The notes under the pieces: model-generated | What the model was told of the DNA's origin: nothing | Database searches by the model: none | The model's input: only the letters and a program-made list of their open reading frames with translations | NCBI GenBank assembly: GCA_021186555.1 | Contig: JAJKFL010000005.1 | Span: 48,325,135-48,389,134, forward strand | DNA from: Reticulitermes speratus | Taxonomy: Eukaryota > Arthropoda > Insecta > Blattodea > Rhinotermitidae | Direction: 5' to 3' | Length of the DNA stretch: 64,000 nt | Made by a program: the position numbers and the translations under genes | Shown here: positions 45,005 to 57,074 of the stretch, piece by piece | Numbering within the stretch: the first letter of the stretch is position 1 | Layout of the letters: each line of letters starts with the position of its first letter

Positions 45005-45320
45005 GCTTAGTCATTCATTCTGCAGTCTGTCTTACGACAGGTCCGTAGCCTCTTCCAAAGCGAGTTCTCCACAGGGTGCGATCTAGTGCTTCCTCTTTCA
45101 ATTTCCAGTATCTTTTCTTTTCCTTAAGGTCATCCAGTAGCTGCTTACATCTTCTCCCTCGTCGTCCCGTCATTTCTATCCTTCCTTCTAACTTTCCTTC
45201 AATCACATGTTTCAGAAGGCAGTTTCTACGCAAGATGTGACCAATCCAGTTAGCCTTTCTTCTTTTTATTGTATGTACGATATTTCTCTCCTCCTTGACT
45301 CTGCTTAGGCACACAGACAA
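45005..45320 (-). mobile_element. LINE-B ORF2 C-terminus
   Basis: The best-preserved LINE-B fragment: VKEERNIVHTIKRRKANWIG, HILRRNCLLKHVIEGK, GRRGRRCKQLLDDLKE and DRTLWRTRFGRGYGPV. Confidence 0.8.
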
Positions 45321-45636
45321 ATTCAGCCTCTGTGCAATGCGATGATAATCACTTTGTTACACTGTTGAACGACGCCATGATTAGTGGGTCCCTGTCACCA
45401 CGGCATGGCGCGGCCTCGGGTTGCGGATGGAGGAACGGCCTCCAAATATGGAGGGTAGCTGCGAATATACAGTCGCGGACAGCCGACAAGGGGTGGTCCT
45501 CCAGCTTGGGGGTTGGGCGAGGTGCTAACAACTCCTCACCGTAAAAAATTACCATGTTACGAAACACTATACAGAGCCTCGGACCTGGACTGATTCTTTG
45601 GTACGACTTAAGCAATGGAAAAGGAACATGCTTCAA

Positions 45637-45830
45637 GAAGTGGGATGGGGGGGCATGGGTTGGATTGATCTGGCTCAGGATAGGGACAGGTGGCGGGCTC
45701 TTGTGAGTGCGGTCATAAACCTTCGGGTTCCATAAAACGCGGGGAATTTCTTGACTAGCTGACGACCTGGTAGCTTCTCAAGAAGGACTCTGCTCCATGG
45801 AGTTAGTTAGTTAGTATTAGTTGAACGACG
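45637..45830 (+). mobile_element. LINE-A 3' end with (TTAG)n tail
   Basis: ttggattgatctggctcagg..cgcggggaatttcttgacta, ending ctccatggagttagttagtt. Confidence 0.8.
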
Positions 45831-46136
45831 CACGGGCTATTACATGCAGCTTTTGTGGGCTTAGACCGCTACAGTGGGATACGGTTGCATGGCTGACAGT
45901 GCAATATGCTTTGTCAGCCAGTTGTACGTGTGTAATTACGGGAATTCTGGAAATTGGTTGGGTCATTTCATTTATAAAACGAGAAGACCTTGTTCCCTCT
46001 GCCCAAAAGCAACCTCATGCAATGGTCAAGGCCTCTGTCATTAGCTGTACATGAAACACGATAATATTACGTATCGATTTGTTGCCACCATTTTTGACAT
46101 GTTGAGCTCAATGGTCATGTGTTTAGGGCATAAAAT

Positions 46137-46222
46137 CTGCTGGGATGTTACTCCATGTCGACTGGAGAATTTACTGACTTTTCAGAGGAGCGTAGTGCCT
46201 CCATCTTCAGGGACAAGCAGTC
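46137..46222 (+). repeat. Hairpin-family single arm
   Basis: gggatgttactccatgtcga, tactgacttttcagaggagc, ctccatcttcagggacaag. Confidence 0.5.
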
Positions 46223-46322
46223 AAAGAAGAGTGCACCTGGGCCTCAAATGGCTGATTCTGTTCCATAAATCCGCCAATTTTAGCAGGATCACTGATTATT
46301 ATTTTCTAAAAGCAAGGAAGAT

Positions 46323-46600
46323 ATAGGTAAAAGTAAAGTTCTCCCTAGAACGGGCCATGAAGACCCAGAGGGGGAGTAGAGGTATAGCTCTACTCTTTCT
46401 TTAACCCCGGCACTAGATGAGGGTGGGTGGTCAACTCCACGCCCCGGCCGCTTTACCCCCGGGAAAGAGACCCGGTACCCATTGTATAGGAGGCTGGCCG
46501 GTCTGGACGGGTGCGGAAAATCTCACCCCCACCGGGATTCGATCCCCGGACCGTCCAGCCCGTTTCGAGTCGCTATACCGACTGAGCTATCCCTGCCCAC
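46323..46600 (-). mobile_element. S1 SINE, full length
   Basis: 8-9-bp duplications (aggaagat, ending 46322 and starting 46601). Head ccgactgagctatccctgcc, B box gggattcgatccccgg. Confidence 0.85.
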
Positions 46601-46608
46601 AGGAAGAT

Positions 46609-47269
46609 CTAGACTTCATCCAAATGCTTCTGGCCCTTGCTGGCGATTTAAGAATTGCTGAAAGTTGTCGGATTTAACACGGGCAGTTGTCTTCTCAATT
46701 GAATTGATGCACCTGAAACATTTCTCAAATACGTTGTCCAGTTTTGAGGTAGAAAATTGTTTTTTGATTAATTATGTCCCAAGTAAGAAGGGACGGGAGG
46801 GAAAGAAGGAAGGACGGCCATAAACAGAAGGGCGAGGGTACAGGGGTTGCAGTATAACTTGCCGACACAAATCTGTGACATTTGCGTTCCTAGGGGGTTG
46901 AGGGGTTATTGGCGACCTCGCTAAGGGGGGGGGGGAGGTGTAAGTGAAGGTCGATTAGTACAGGACTTTCGCGTGTAGGTGAAACTGTGCGTTAATGTGA
47001 CTGGCTTTCTGTAGGTCATCGCATCAGATCGTGTGATGTGGTTATTCTCAGTTCGTATGGGTTTTCTAAGTCCCTTCTAGTGAATTATCGGGGCTGTAAT
47101 CTTAAAGCAGACCGAGACCATTTGCTCGTCAGTCACACTCGCACCGCAGTCCGTATTGTACTTCAGTTCACAATGAATCACAGATGATCTAGTCCTAGCC
47201 ACAGGACAACAAATTGATGGCGTAGGGAAATTTGGAGTATGCCTCCCTGCAAGTTCAATATCATTTCCT
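46609..47269. other. No gene recognised
   Basis: G-run 46925-46935. Nothing else assigned. Confidence 0.35.
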
Positions 47270-47273
47270 TTAA

Positions 47274-47763
47274 CCTTCTAAAGCCTACTGGTTACTTGAT
47301 GTACCAACAGGTTTAACATTCAAAAATTGTACGATCTGCCCACACTGTATTTATGTGTTTTGTATTTATCTCAGACTACGGGCTGGACGGTCTGGGGATC
47401 GAATCCCAGGGGGGTCGAGATTTTTCGCATCCGTCCAGACCGGCCCTGGGGCCCACCCAGCCTCCTATACAATGGGTACCGGGTAATTCCCGGGGGTAAA
47501 GCGGCCGGGGCGTGGCGCTGACTACCCATCCCCAACTAGCGCCGAGGTTAAAGAAAGAGTACAGCTATACCTCTACTCCCCCTCTGGGCCTTCATGGCCT
47601 GTTCTAGGGAAAACTTGAAACTTGTATTTATCTCAGAACAAACAGCGGCTTTCGTCCTATATAACATGAACTGATTGGTTTTTATAACCGAGATGAAAAG
47701 TGTTTACTGCGCGTTTCGAACTGGGTCTTTAAATAAAACTGTTTACTTTTCGTCTTAAAGGGG
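47274..47763 (+). mobile_element. piggyBac-like MITE, copy 3, one satellite unit
   Basis: TTAA at 47270-47273 and 47764-47767. Left end ccttctaaagcctactggtt, right end cgtcttaaagggg. Only one diverged satellite unit is present, interrupted by an S1 SINE. It shows the ends without expansion. Confidence 0.7.
47375..47621 (+). mobile_element. S1 SINE, 5'-truncated
   Basis: 15-bp duplications (ttgtatttatctcag, 47360-47374 and 47622-47636). Starts in the head at actacgggctggacgg, so the A box is missing. Confidence 0.88.
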
Positions 47764-47884
47764 TTAATCTGTGCTATTATGGTGCTGTCGTTGTTAATAT
47801 GTACCACCGTTTTTCGTTCGTGTAATAATTATACATAATTTGTGGAGCCACCCGCGAAATGGTTTTAAATTTCGAAAAAATAAG

Positions 47885-47985
47885 ATCTGCGCTGTTCTGG
47901 GTTATTACCCGGCGTCGTGTGGTAATTGTTTGCCGACGTTTCGGAACAACGTGTCGGTCCCATCTTCACGGGTCAAGAGTCCGAG
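47885..47985 (+). repeat. Hairpin-family single arm
   Basis: ccggcgtcgtgtggtaatt..gccgacgtttcggaacaacg, closest to the arm of the 216-bp palindrome at 16588. Confidence 0.6.
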
Positions 47986-48486
47986 TAGGAAAAAATATGT
48001 CGATTTCACATGATTCAAGACGATAAGTTATTTTCTGTTTTCGAAAATGGAGCAAATATGATAGAAAAGATAATGCTCATCGTACCAGATCTGCAGGTTA
48101 GTGACCAGTATGTGTTGATCAGAAACATGTAGTTTCTTTATATTAGAAAGATACGTTACCGTGAAAATTACGTAGCGCCCCGGTATTACTTTCCATGGTT
48201 CTCTAACCAAACAACTGTAATCGGCGTTGACCAGTACGACAGCAGTCACCCCATATACGTCGTGGATATTAGCATAACCATGCACAATATACCGTAAATA
48301 AGAGAAGGTTATGAATGGAAAATTGAGAAATTCATACAGAATTTTTACGGTGATACGTCATAGGAGTTGCCACTTAGAATACCGAGATGAAGATGGAAGG
48401 ATAATTTTCAAATGGAGTGAAGGAAGTAAGTTTCGACAACGTGGGTTGGATTTAACTGACTCATATCAGATAAAATGACGAGCTTT
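47986..48486. other. No gene recognised
   Basis: The minus frame 48285-48028 reads without known motifs. A possible donor follows REPWK (ggaaagtaata). An exon is conceivable but unsupported. Confidence 0.3.
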
Positions 48487-48700
48487 TGTCAGTAAGTGAG
48501 ATATTTGTCAGTAAAAGAGATATTTGTCAGTAAGTGAGATATTTGTCAGTAAGTGAGATATTTTTCAGTAAGTGAGGTATTTGTAAGTAAGAGAGATATT
48601 TATCAGTGAGATATTTGTCAGTAAGAGAGATATTTGTCAGTAAGTGAGATATTTGTCAGTAAGTGAGATATTTGTCAGTAAGTGAGAGTATGTTGTCAGT
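48487..48700 (+). repeat. ~19-bp minisatellite
   Basis: About 11 units of gtcagtaagtgagatattt with small variants. Confidence 0.9.
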
Positions 48701-48905
48701 GAATATGCAGTAAGGAGATGTTCTGCTCCTGCTGACAGTGGAACCACAATTCCTACTTTGTTCAACCCATAGACTAGTCACTATGCTGACTACACTGTCC
48801 AGGTGTGCCAGAGGTTAAAATGAAATAACCATACTGTTTTTTCAATGTAATGTTTGGTTAAAGACAGTTTATTATTATGTATTTGGTATTGATGTCATGT
48901 TGTAG

Positions 48906-49046
48906 GAAAACAGCAACGAAAGTAAAGTTGAAGTGTGTGACTTGACATCAGTGAAAGATGAAGCTGTTGAGACAGAAATTACTCTTGAGGACTGCAGCTT
49001 TGAGCATTATAGCAATGGTGAAGAACACAGGATAATATCTTCCTGT
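48906..49046 (+). pseudogene. Zinc-finger gene remnant, acidic 5' exon
   Basis: Preceded by a ttgtag acceptor. Encodes 47 residues rich in Glu/Asp (SKVEVCDLTSVKDEAVETEI), like the acidic leader exons of insect C2H2 genes. The frame ends in a stop at 49047-49049 and no clean donor is visible, suggesting splice-site decay. Confidence 0.5.
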
Positions 49047-49646
49047 TGACTTGAACACTTCATACTTGCTAAGAAAAGAGAGAATATTTGTATCTTATGA
49101 AATACAAACTACAAGGCTCTGTTATGATGGTGAGAATCTGTGGAAAAATAAACTGTGGTCACAACAGAATTACAAGGGATACAGTCATTTTTCAGTTTCA
49201 CATAAGTTTCCATCCAGTAGGAATAAACACTGAGACGCTCCTTCAAACACTCTATCCATAGAGCTTTTTGTGTCTATGTCACATTCTTGATTGTGTTATA
49301 TGCAGCATGGATCCACTTTCTGAAAACATTGTTCCCTCATAATTACTTTGAATTATATCCAAATCATGTAATGAGAACCTGCTTTATGACATGAATGTTG
49401 TACTTCTTTATAAAAGAAATATTACACAGTGCATACTCCGTGCAGTTATGTATTTGTGACTGAAACCGGAAGTCAGAATTGTGTGCTGTACATACGCACT
49501 GTACTGTTACTGAATGATGAATGGGTTATTGCAGTTACTTTGTTAAACTATTGACCATAGAGTCAGTAACTCATTCTGGGATTGAGTTAATCAAGCCAGT
49601 CAGGTCAGTGTATGGGTGAGTGAATCAGTGATTCGTTTAGTTGCAG

Positions 49647-50096
49647 TCTCACAGTGAAAATAGAGGGCTTGAAGAATTGTATACTCTCAGGTTTGGCAGA
49701 GAAAATGTTGAGGGGACTGCATATATAAACAACTGCAAGTGTAGTTCGCCCGAGCAAGTTGAGACCACACCATTGACACAAAATCTGAGAACGATAAAAG
49801 ACGTGAAAGATGGGACACTGGAATGTGATATCTGTGGAAAATCATATGCAAGCCTAAGAAGCCTCAAAAGACATGCAACAACACATTCCAGCCAAAAACC
49901 ATATTATTGTGATAAATGTAATAAGAAGTTTTCACAGAAATACAGTTTAAAGCTTCATTGAAAGGTTCATACAAGAGGAAGACCATTTAAATGTGTTGAA
50001 TGTGGGCAGTGTTTTGAGTTAAGTAATGTTCTCAAGAAACATATGAAAACACATGTAGACATATGTGACAGTGATGTATCTCTGGATGTGTGTATT
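49647..50096 (+). pseudogene. Zinc-finger gene remnant, fingers 1-3
   Basis: Acceptor ttgcag before 49647. After a non-finger lead come C2H2 fingers CDICGKSYASLRSLKRH, CDKCNKKFSQKYSLKLH and CVECGQCFELSNVLKKH. A TGA follows KLH in finger 2 (49959-49961), in the place of an Arg codon (CGA to TGA fits CpG decay). The frame stays open beyond it, so the third finger survives as relic. C2H2 arrays bind DNA; this copy cannot make the full protein without readthrough. Confidence 0.75.
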
Positions 50097-50425
50097 ACAT
50101 TACATTACATTACATTAATCTTCATTTCATTGATCCATCATCCCATAATAGGGCACTGGATATAAAATATGTCACATATTACATTTCATGATTACTATAA
50201 ATCATAAGTCCTAACAGAATATAAAACAAAGCCTCGTACAATCTGCACAAATTGTCTCAACAATATATATAAAATCATAACAACATAGTTTTAAACATAA
50301 TGCCATAACTAAAATCTTACATTCCATAATTACAACAAACAACAATCTTATGCTGCAAGTTCAATAAATTTGTCTCTTCGACAACCATCAGCCTACACTA
50401 TAGTCTGTATAGTATATATGTGATA
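50097..50425 (-). mobile_element. Insert splitting the zinc-finger exon
   Basis: Begins with (ATTAC)n at 50098-50118 and continues AT-rich, separating DVCI from the next CDIC finger. The ATTAC repeat plus AT-rich text suggests a minus-strand LINE 3' end. No clear target duplication found. Confidence 0.5.
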
Positions 50426-50427
50426 TT

Positions 50428-50711
50428 TGCAGGAAGATGTTTCGCTTTAAGGCACATCTTCATCGGCATCTGTTGATACACTGTGGGGAGAGGACCTTCA
50501 TTTGTGATACATGTGGCAAGAGCTTCACACTGAAAGATCAGTTGAAGATTCATGTTAAATCTCAGTCAGATGAACGACCACACTCATGTGGCGAGTGCGG
50601 CGCTACATTCAGACTGGGAGGTGGCCTGAATGCCCTTAAGAAGAGACACACAGGTGACAAACCTTTCCTGAAAAGGTTTGTCACAAATTGGGACCACCGT
50701 CAGCATTGGTA
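50428..50711 (+). pseudogene. Zinc-finger gene remnant, fingers 4-6
   Basis: CDICRKMFRFKAHLHRH, CDTCGKSFTLKDQLKIH and CGECGATFRLGGG. The fifth finger has lost its second zinc-binding His (HVKSQ) and the sixth has an aberrant spacing. A stop follows at 50710-50712. Confidence 0.7.
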
Positions 50712-51254
50712 GTGGTGGTAGTGTTAGTAGTAGTAGTAGTAGTCCTGTATACTACATACTACATTTTTCTTTGTGTGTGTAGTGGCATGCATCTTATGTA
50801 ACCTCCTCAATGCCAGCCTTACCTTCATATGGTATACCCCATGTTAACAAATAAGGCTATGGTAATGAAAGTTATGGCAGTACTGTAATTATATCTGGTG
50901 TGGACAACATATTACTTCCTCATTCAATAAATTGGATCTTGGCAGTGTGGGTCGTACATTTGGTGTGGAGGAAATGTGACTGTGATTCATGGAAGCTTGT
51001 GTCATGTAGAAACAACCATAGACCTAGTGTGGAGGAGGTACCACTAGCAAGAAACCAAGTCATGGTGAGATAACCATTACATCTAATGTGGAGAAAAATG
51101 CCAGTGCTAAATTTGGGAAACCATTAGGGCAGTATAACCATTATATCCAGTGTGGTGGAAATGCTAATTCCAAATATGTAGGTTAAGTTAGTGTATTTTA
51201 TAAGTGACGGTTTGAATTATTTCATGAACTGAATGACATGACTAAAGCATAAAA

Positions 51255-51355
51255 CTTGGGCCCCCAAAGCAAGTCTGCAGTAGAAGAGAAAAATATTTTT
51301 TCTCCTTGCCAAGAATTGAACCATGATGCCTTGTTTGCTCAGTGTATGTCATGAA
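51255..51355 (-). mobile_element. S1 SINE fragment in the zinc-finger intron
   Basis: gggcccccaaagcaagtctg and B-box-like aagaattgaaccatg. Confidence 0.45.
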
Positions 51356-51662
51356 ATATGGAAGATAATGAGGTAGCAACAATTGAGAAAATAAAATTGA
51401 TTTGGTAATCTGGTTCAGACATTTTTAAAATATGTAGACATAATAGTTTCATGTGTGTATCTTTATAAAATAAGCTGACTGGGCTAAATCTATCATCCAG
51501 ACTTCAGCCACATTAGAGCATGGCAGTCTGTGCAAAAGGTATTGCCACAGTTCAGTTTGTTGTCAGGGACAGAATAAGCTACAAGGCTTAATCTGTTGAA
51601 AACCTAAAATGTACTGTGCCAACAGCAAGTACTTGTAATACAGTACTTTATTTTGTTTTCAG

Positions 51663-52032
51663 GTGCATTTAGTGGTCCATACCGGAGTGAAGGCTTTCAG
51701 TTGCCTGAGTGTGGAAAATGCTTTGGTTACAGTAACAAAATGAAACTACACATGAAAACAGTACATACTAATCACAAGCCTTTTGAATGTTCCACATGTG
51801 GCAAAAGATTTGCATTAAGTTGTCATTTGAAAGCGCACACTTTGACTCACTCTGAAATATAACACGTCTCATGTTCTCTGTGCGGAAAGTCCTTTTTCAA
51901 CAGCTGTAGGCTGAGAGATCACATGACACTTTTCATTCAGGCAAAAGACCATTTGCATATGAAGAGTGTGAAAAGGGTTTTGTCAGATGAGAACATCTTA
52001 AATATTGCATGAATGCTGTACATGCTGAACAG
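51663..52032 (+). pseudogene. Zinc-finger gene remnant, last exon
   Basis: Acceptor tttgttttcag before 51663, donor-like cag/gtaata at 52032. Fingers ECGKCFGYSNKMKLH, CSTCGKRFALSCHLKAH and CSLCGKSFFNSCRLRDH are spread over two frames. A one-base shift lies near 51705, a TAA follows HSEI (about 51860), and a further shift lies after DHMT. Confidence 0.75.
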
Positions 52033-52469
52033 GTAATAAATCCTTGACTAATGTCAACTGTTGTCTTTGATTTGGAGTTTGTTTATTAGCAGTTCATGTG
52101 TTTTGATCCTTCTATTTGTTGTGGAGGTATAGGGTGTTTTCACTCTTACAGGGTGGCAAATTATTGTAAAGTTAACCGTTATTGGTTCAGATCAACAGTA
52201 AAACAAAATCAGCATCAGTGAGTCAGTCCTTGATATTAACCAATTTGTATTCCTACAGGCAGCTACTATATAGTGTACAGGTCAATAACTACACCAGTGG
52301 CATAGAGGTGTCCTGAATTTGGGGGCGAATTTCTGGAGCACAACATTTATTATATGTAGTTGGGAAAATATCAGAATGATAACTGTTCCCCCCCCCCTCC
52401 CCAAATTTCGAAGTTCTCAAGTGATGGGGGGGGGGGGGATATGATATCTGAAGATTACAGACGGTGCAA
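52033..52469. other. No gene recognised
   Basis: Two homopolymer tracts, 10 C (52388-52397) and 13 G (52426-52438). Confidence 0.4.
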
Positions 52470-52494
52470 GTTAATCTAGCTATGCATTCTTAAC

Positions 52495-53120
52495 TGTGGG
52501 AACTCGCCGATTCCCACAAGAAAAGCACGGTGCACTCTTCGCTTCATGCACCAGTTTCTCCACTGCCCCGCAGCACTACGCGCGGTGCACTTGTCTCTCG
52601 GCTTCCCGCGAAATCACAGGAGGACCACACACTAAATGGCCCTCGCTTCTACTGGGAAAATCCGCCCGCAACTGGCGGGACCAACCTGCAGCGAGCAGCC
52701 AATCACAAGCAGGCAGCTCAACTCTGACCGGTATAAATATAGGGCCAGAAACACCCAAACTTCATCCAACGATCGGTCGCCACACAGGCCTCATCAAAGG
52801 AGTGAGCTAGTCGACAAAGGAGTAACCGTCACCTGACAGCAAGGGAGTAGAGCGGTGGATACACCAAGCCTGCGGCCGACCGACGCTATAACTTCACCAC
52901 ACGGGCGGACCATCTCTGGCCGCTACGACCGCAGCCGACCAGCGCACCATCTGCGAGCTTCTCTCCGCTCCCGCTACGAGGCTCCACATACAAGCGCACT
53001 TGCACGTGCGGCAACTTAACGATCTCTCGAGATCTTGTATATATTACTGGAAAGTTAATAAATAAGCTGCGTGGAAATACTGCGTATTTCTTGTATAAGA
53101 ATCCTGCACCATCCACCACA
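52495..53120 (+). repeat. Gypsy 5' LTR
   Basis: 626 bp, TGTGGG..CCACCACA. The 5' end folds as tgtgggaa/ttcccaca. TATA box at 52732-52739 (tataaata), a ccaat element near 52699, and AATAAA at 53057-53062 outline U3-R-U5. It differs from the 3' LTR at few sites, mostly single-base indels in GC-rich runs. Confidence 0.95.
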
Positions 53121-53121
53121 T

Positions 53122-53135
53122 TGGTGACCCCGACG
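53122..53135 (+). promoter_or_regulatory. tRNA-Trp-type primer binding site
   Basis: tggtgaccccgacg is complementary to the 3' end of insect tRNA-Trp including CCA (recalled sequence). It lies one base after the LTR. Confidence 0.75.
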
Positions 53136-53163
53136 AAGACAACGTACGAAGAAAACCAGTAAT

Positions 53164-53949
53164 ATGCAGGAATCTCCCGACAGTTCCGGAGCACCATTAT
53201 ACAGAACAGCTGTACGGCTGCCACCATTCTGGCCTGACCGACCCGCACTCTGGTTCGCACAAGCAGAGGCACAATTTGAACTCGCAGCCGTCACAAGCGA
53301 GCGGACGAAGTTCAACTACATAATCTCCCAGCTCGACCACAGACATGCTGCGGAGGTGGAAGACGTCCTCACATCACCGCCGGCGGACCAGCCCTACCAG
53401 AAACTAAAGACAGAGTTGGTACAACGTCTGTCAACATCACGCGAACAACGCGTCCGCCAACTCCTCATGCACGAAGAGATGGGAGACCGCAAACCATCCC
53501 AGTTTCTACGGCACCTAAAGAGCCTCGCACCGGAGGTGCCAGATGATTTCTTACGAAGCATCTGGACCAACCGCCTTCCACCACACATCCAGGTGATACT
53601 CGCCGGCCAGTCCGAGGGCAGTTTGGATTCAGCTTCGCAACTCGCAGATCGCATATGCGAGGTTGCGCCACGTCCCACCACTGCCTCCGTCTCCTCGCCA
53701 ACCGATGCCAGCTTACTCCAGCGACTGGAGGAGCTCTCACGCCAGGTAGCGGCCCTTACAATGGACCGCACTCGTCGCCGCTCACACTCCAGGCACCGGC
53801 GTGACACCGGCAACCTACCAACTAGGGGCCGAGATCCCACAGAGAATGGGCACTGCTGGTACCACCGGAAATTCGGAGATAAGGCGCAAAAATGTACACC
53901 GCCATGCTCTTTCCGCCCGCAGCAGGAAAACTGCACCAGCAGCCGTTGA
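53164..53949 (+). CDS. Gypsy gag polyprotein
   Basis: 261 codons. The capsid-like region includes [19 protein letters not shown] near residues 21-40 and [20 protein letters not shown] near 99-118. An Arg-rich stretch ([12 protein letters not shown]) precedes a C-terminal zinc-knuckle-like [18 protein letters not shown] with Cys/His/Cys/Cys ligands instead of the usual CCHC. It would assemble the particle and bind RNA. Its end overlaps pol by 58 nt in a different frame, so pol would need a -1 shift. I see no canonical slippery heptamer in the correct register. Confidence 0.88.
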   Translation: MQESPDSSGAPLYRTAVRLPPFWPDRPALWFAQAEAQFELAAVTSERTKFNYIISQLDHRHAAEVEDVLTSPPADQPYQKLKTELVQRLSTSREQRVRQLLMHEEMGDRKPSQFLRHLKSLAPEVPDDFLRSIWTNRLPPHIQVILAGQSEGSLDSASQLADRICEVAPRPTTASVSSPTDASLLQRLEELSRQVAALTMDRTRRRSHSRHRRDTGNLPTRGRDPTENGHCWYHRKFGDKAQKCTPPCSFRPQQENCTSSR

Positions 53950-56900
53950 GGGTGGCAAACGTCTGCAACAACAGTACCGGCCGCCTATTCGTCTTAGATC
54001 GCGCCACGAAGCAGTCATTCCTGGTCGACACCGGCTCGGACCTCTGCGTGTTCCCACGCAAGCTCCTTCCGGGGCGCAAAGAGAGAGTCAACTACGACCT
54101 CTTTGCGGCCAACGGAACCACCATCCCCACCTACGGATGGATCTCCCTCAGCCTCAATTTGGGGTTACGCCGAGACTTCACCTGGCGCTTCGTGGTGGCT
54201 GACGTCCAGATACCCATCATCGGTGCGGATCTCCTCGCCCATTTTGGTCTCCTAGTCGACTGCCGCAATAGCCGCCTCCTCGACGGAACCACGTCCCTAT
54301 CCACACCCGGCCACGCCGCTCCTACATCCATCCCGAGCGTAAAAACGATAGGCAGCAGTGCACCACTGAACGACCTCCTCGCCCAATTCCCTGCGCTCAC
54401 ACGCCCCACTGGAATCCATCGCGAGGTACGACACAACACTGTCCACCACATCAGGACTACACCAGGCCCCCCGGTTACTAGTCGACCACGTCGCCTGGCG
54501 CCTGATAGGCTAACCGTCGCCAAAACAGAATTCGACGCCATGTTGCGGGACGGCACCGCACGCCGCTCCGAAGGGTCCTGGTCTTCAGCGCTCCACCTGG
54601 TTCCCAAGAAAGACAACGGTTGGCGACCTTGCGGGGATTACCGAGCCCTCAACGCCCGGACTATCCCTGACTGCTACCCCGTCAGGCACATTCACGACTA
54701 CGCACACCACCTGGCGGGCTGTACAATCTTCTCGAAGATCGACCTGGTACGGGCATATCACCAAATTCCCGTGCACCCTGACGACATTGAGAAGACTGCA
54801 ATCATCACGCCATTTGGCTTATTCGAGTTTCCGTTCATGTCGTTTGGCCTCCGCAACGCTGCCCAGACATTCCAGCGCTTCATGGACGACATCTTGCGGG
54901 ACTTCAACTTCTGCTTTGCGTACCTTGACGATATTCTCGTGTACTCCAACACACCGGAGGAACACGACCACCACCTTCGGAAGCTCTTCCAACAGCTCAC
55001 GGCTTACGGGATCCTAGTCAACCCCGCTAAATGCGTCTTCCGAGCTGCTGAAGTAACCTTCCTAGGTTACAAAGTCTCCGGCGAAGGTTCTCGCCCACTG
55101 GAAGAACGAGCCGCGGATCTGCAAGCTTGTCCGCCCCCCAAGACAGTCCGTGAACTCCGCAGATTCTTGGGGATGTTAAATTTCTACCGGCGCTTCCTAC
55201 CGCACGCCGCAACTACCCAGGCACCGCTACACGACGTCCTCGCGGGCCCTCGGGTCAAGGGTTCGCATCCCATTAGTTGGACACCAGAGCTCAAGACAGC
55301 ATTCGACGAGTGCAAGGCGAGTCTGTCACGCGCCGCCATGTTGGCACACCCAGACTCCACAACAACACTCGCTTTGGTTACAGACGCCTCTACCACCGCC
55401 ATGGGTGCCGTGCTGCAACAACGCGTGCTGAATGCCTGGCAACCTCTCGCATTTTTCTCCAGAAAACTAAGTCCGGCGCAGCAAAAGTATAGCGCTTACG
55501 ACAGGGAGCTGCTGGCGATATATGAGGCCGTGAAACATTTCCGCCACATGTTGGAAGCTCGGCACTTCATCATCTTCACAGATCACAAACCCCTCGTATA
55601 CGCATTCCATCAAAAGAGGGATAAGTGCTCGCCACGGCAGTTCAACCACTTGGACTACATCTCCCAGTTCACAACAGACATAAGGCACATATCCGGCAAG
55701 GACAACGTCGTCGCTGACGCCCTTTCCCGTGTAGAAGCCATCACCACGCCTGTAACTCCTGATGTACTGGCCACGACGCAGGAGAAAGACGAAGAGCTGC
55801 GCACCCTCCTCGAAAGGGATACTGCTCTCCGGCTCGAGAGAACGCACGTCCCCGGCACCACCGTCACGCTGTACTGTGACACCTCCGCCGGCAAGCCGCG
55901 ACCGTACGTTCCGGCACCACTTCGACGCCAGGTGTTCGACTCCCTGCACGGCCTTAGTCATCCCGGGATCAAAGCAACTGCCAAACTTGTGTCACAGCGT
56001 TTCGTGTGGCCTGCAATGCAGAAAGACTGCCGCACTTGGGCACGAGCCTGCCAGTCCTGTCAGCGCTCCAAGATCACGAGGCATACGGTCACACCCTTGG
56101 GCAACTTTACGCTTCCGGCAGCCCGGTTCCTGCATATCCACATCGATCTCGTGGGTCCCTTGCCGACATCAGCAGGCTTCAAGTACTGCCTGACAGCAGT
56201 GGATCGTTTCACGCGCTGGCCGGAAGCCATCCCTATACAGGACATCACGGCGGACACCGTGGCGCACGCATTGCTGTCCGGCTGGATAGCACGCTTCGGT
56301 TGCCCACACACAATCACAACGGACCAGGGGCGCCAATTCGAGTCACACCTCTTCCGCTCCCTGGCGAAGCTGTGTGGCATCCAGTTGTCCCGGACAACGG
56401 CCCATCATCCTGCCGCCAATGGCCTAGTGGAACGGTTCCACAGAACACTGAAAGCAGCTATCATGTGCCGAGCAGACGAGCAGTGGACTGCTGCTCTACC
56501 ACTGGTTCTACTCGGAGTGCGCACAGCATTCAAGGAGGACCTGCAAGCTTCCGTAGCTGAGCTCGTCTACGGCGAGCCACTGCGGATTCCCGGCGAGTTG
56601 CTAACTCCATCTACCGACAACATGGAGCCCACAGAGTTCATACAGCAGCTCCGCCGATTCCTGGATCAGCTCCGCCCGGCTCCGGCAGCACGACACGCCT
56701 CCCCTACTACATTCGTCCACAAGGACCTTAGGGACTCCACGCACGTATTTCTGCGGCAGGACGCCCTACGCCGCGCCTTGGAGCCCCCATACAGCGGCCC
56801 ATACAAGGTTCTTGGGCGTACGGACAAAACCTTCAAAATAGCGATGCACGGCAAATCCATAACCGTGTCGGCCGACAGACTCAAGCCGGCCTACATGATG

Positions 56901-57050
56901 GATGAGGCAAAACACGAACCCAGCACCGCCAGCCCTCCGCCAGCACGAGCGACCCAGCCAGTGGTCGAACCGAGCGCACCACCGCCGCCAGCAGAGAAGA
57001 CCACACGCTCTGGTCGCCGCGACCGTTTCCCGTCTCGCTACGAGCCGTGA
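53892..57050 (+). CDS. Gypsy pol polyprotein (PR-RT-RH-IN)
   Basis: 1052 codons from the first in-frame Met, in the -1 frame relative to gag. Aspartic protease with VDTGSD near residue 46. Reverse transcriptase with [11 protein letters not shown] (about 243), [15 protein letters not shown] and the catalytic [11 protein letters not shown] (about 345). RNase H with LVTDAS (about 495) and [10 protein letters not shown]. Integrase with an H-H-C-C zinc region (HPGIK..CQSCQ, about 689-720) and D,D,E residues in [17 protein letters not shown] and GLVERFHR. The C-terminus is Pro-rich. No stop or frameshift inside, so the copy appears coding-competent. Confidence 0.95.
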   Translation: MYTAMLFPPAAGKLHQQPLRVANVCNNSTGRLFVLDRATKQSFLVDTGSDLCVFPRKLLPGRKERVNYDLFAANGTTIPTYGWISLSLNLGLRRDFTWRFVVADVQIPIIGADLLAHFGLLVDCRNSRLLDGTTSLSTPGHAAPTSIPSVKTIGSSAPLNDLLAQFPALTRPTGIHREVRHNTVHHIRTTPGPPVTSRPRRLAPDRLTVAKTEFDAMLRDGTARRSEGSWSSALHLVPKKDNGWRPCGDYRALNARTIPDCYPVRHIHDYAHHLAGCTIFSKIDLVRAYHQIPVHPDDIEKTAIITPFGLFEFPFMSFGLRNAAQTFQRFMDDILRDFNFCFAYLDDILVYSNTPEEHDHHLRKLFQQLTAYGILVNPAKCVFRAAEVTFLGYKVSGEGSRPLEERAADLQACPPPKTVRELRRFLGMLNFYRRFLPHAATTQAPLHDVLAGPRVKGSHPISWTPELKTAFDECKASLSRAAMLAHPDSTTTLALVTDASTTAMGAVLQQRVLNAWQPLAFFSRKLSPAQQKYSAYDRELLAIYEAVKHFRHMLEARHFIIFTDHKPLVYAFHQKRDKCSPRQFNHLDYISQFTTDIRHISGKDNVVADALSRVEAITTPVTPDVLATTQEKDEELRTLLERDTALRLERTHVPGTTVTLYCDTSAGKPRPYVPAPLRRQVFDSLHGLSHPGIKATAKLVSQRFVWPAMQKDCRTWARACQSCQRSKITRHTVTPLGNFTLPAARFLHIHIDLVGPLPTSAGFKYCLTAVDRFTRWPEAIPIQDITADTVAHALLSGWIARFGCPHTITTDQGRQFESHLFRSLAKLCGIQLSRTTAHHPAANGLVERFHRTLKAAIMCRADEQWTAALPLVLLGVRTAFKEDLQASVAELVYGEPLRIPGELLTPSTDNMEPTEFIQQLRRFLDQLRPAPAARHASPTTFVHKDLRDSTHVFLRQDALRRALEPPYSGPYKVLGRTDKTFKIAMHGKSITVSADRLKPAYMMDEAKHEPSTASPPPARATQPVVEPSAPPPPAEKTTRSGRRDRFPSRYEP

Positions 57051-57061
57051 GCAGCCATCTC

Positions 57062-57074
57062 CGCGGGGGGGTGA
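57062..57074 (+). promoter_or_regulatory. Polypurine tract
   Basis: gcggggggg followed by tga directly before the 3' LTR; would prime plus-strand DNA. Confidence 0.7.

Noticed and set aside
48028..48285. Exon on the minus strand
   Set aside because: Readable frame with a possible donor, but no recognisable motif and no partner exon.
53394..53936. Minus-strand frames across gypsy gag and pol
   Set aside because: They overlap well-supported gag/pol coding sequence in GC-rich DNA and carry no motif.
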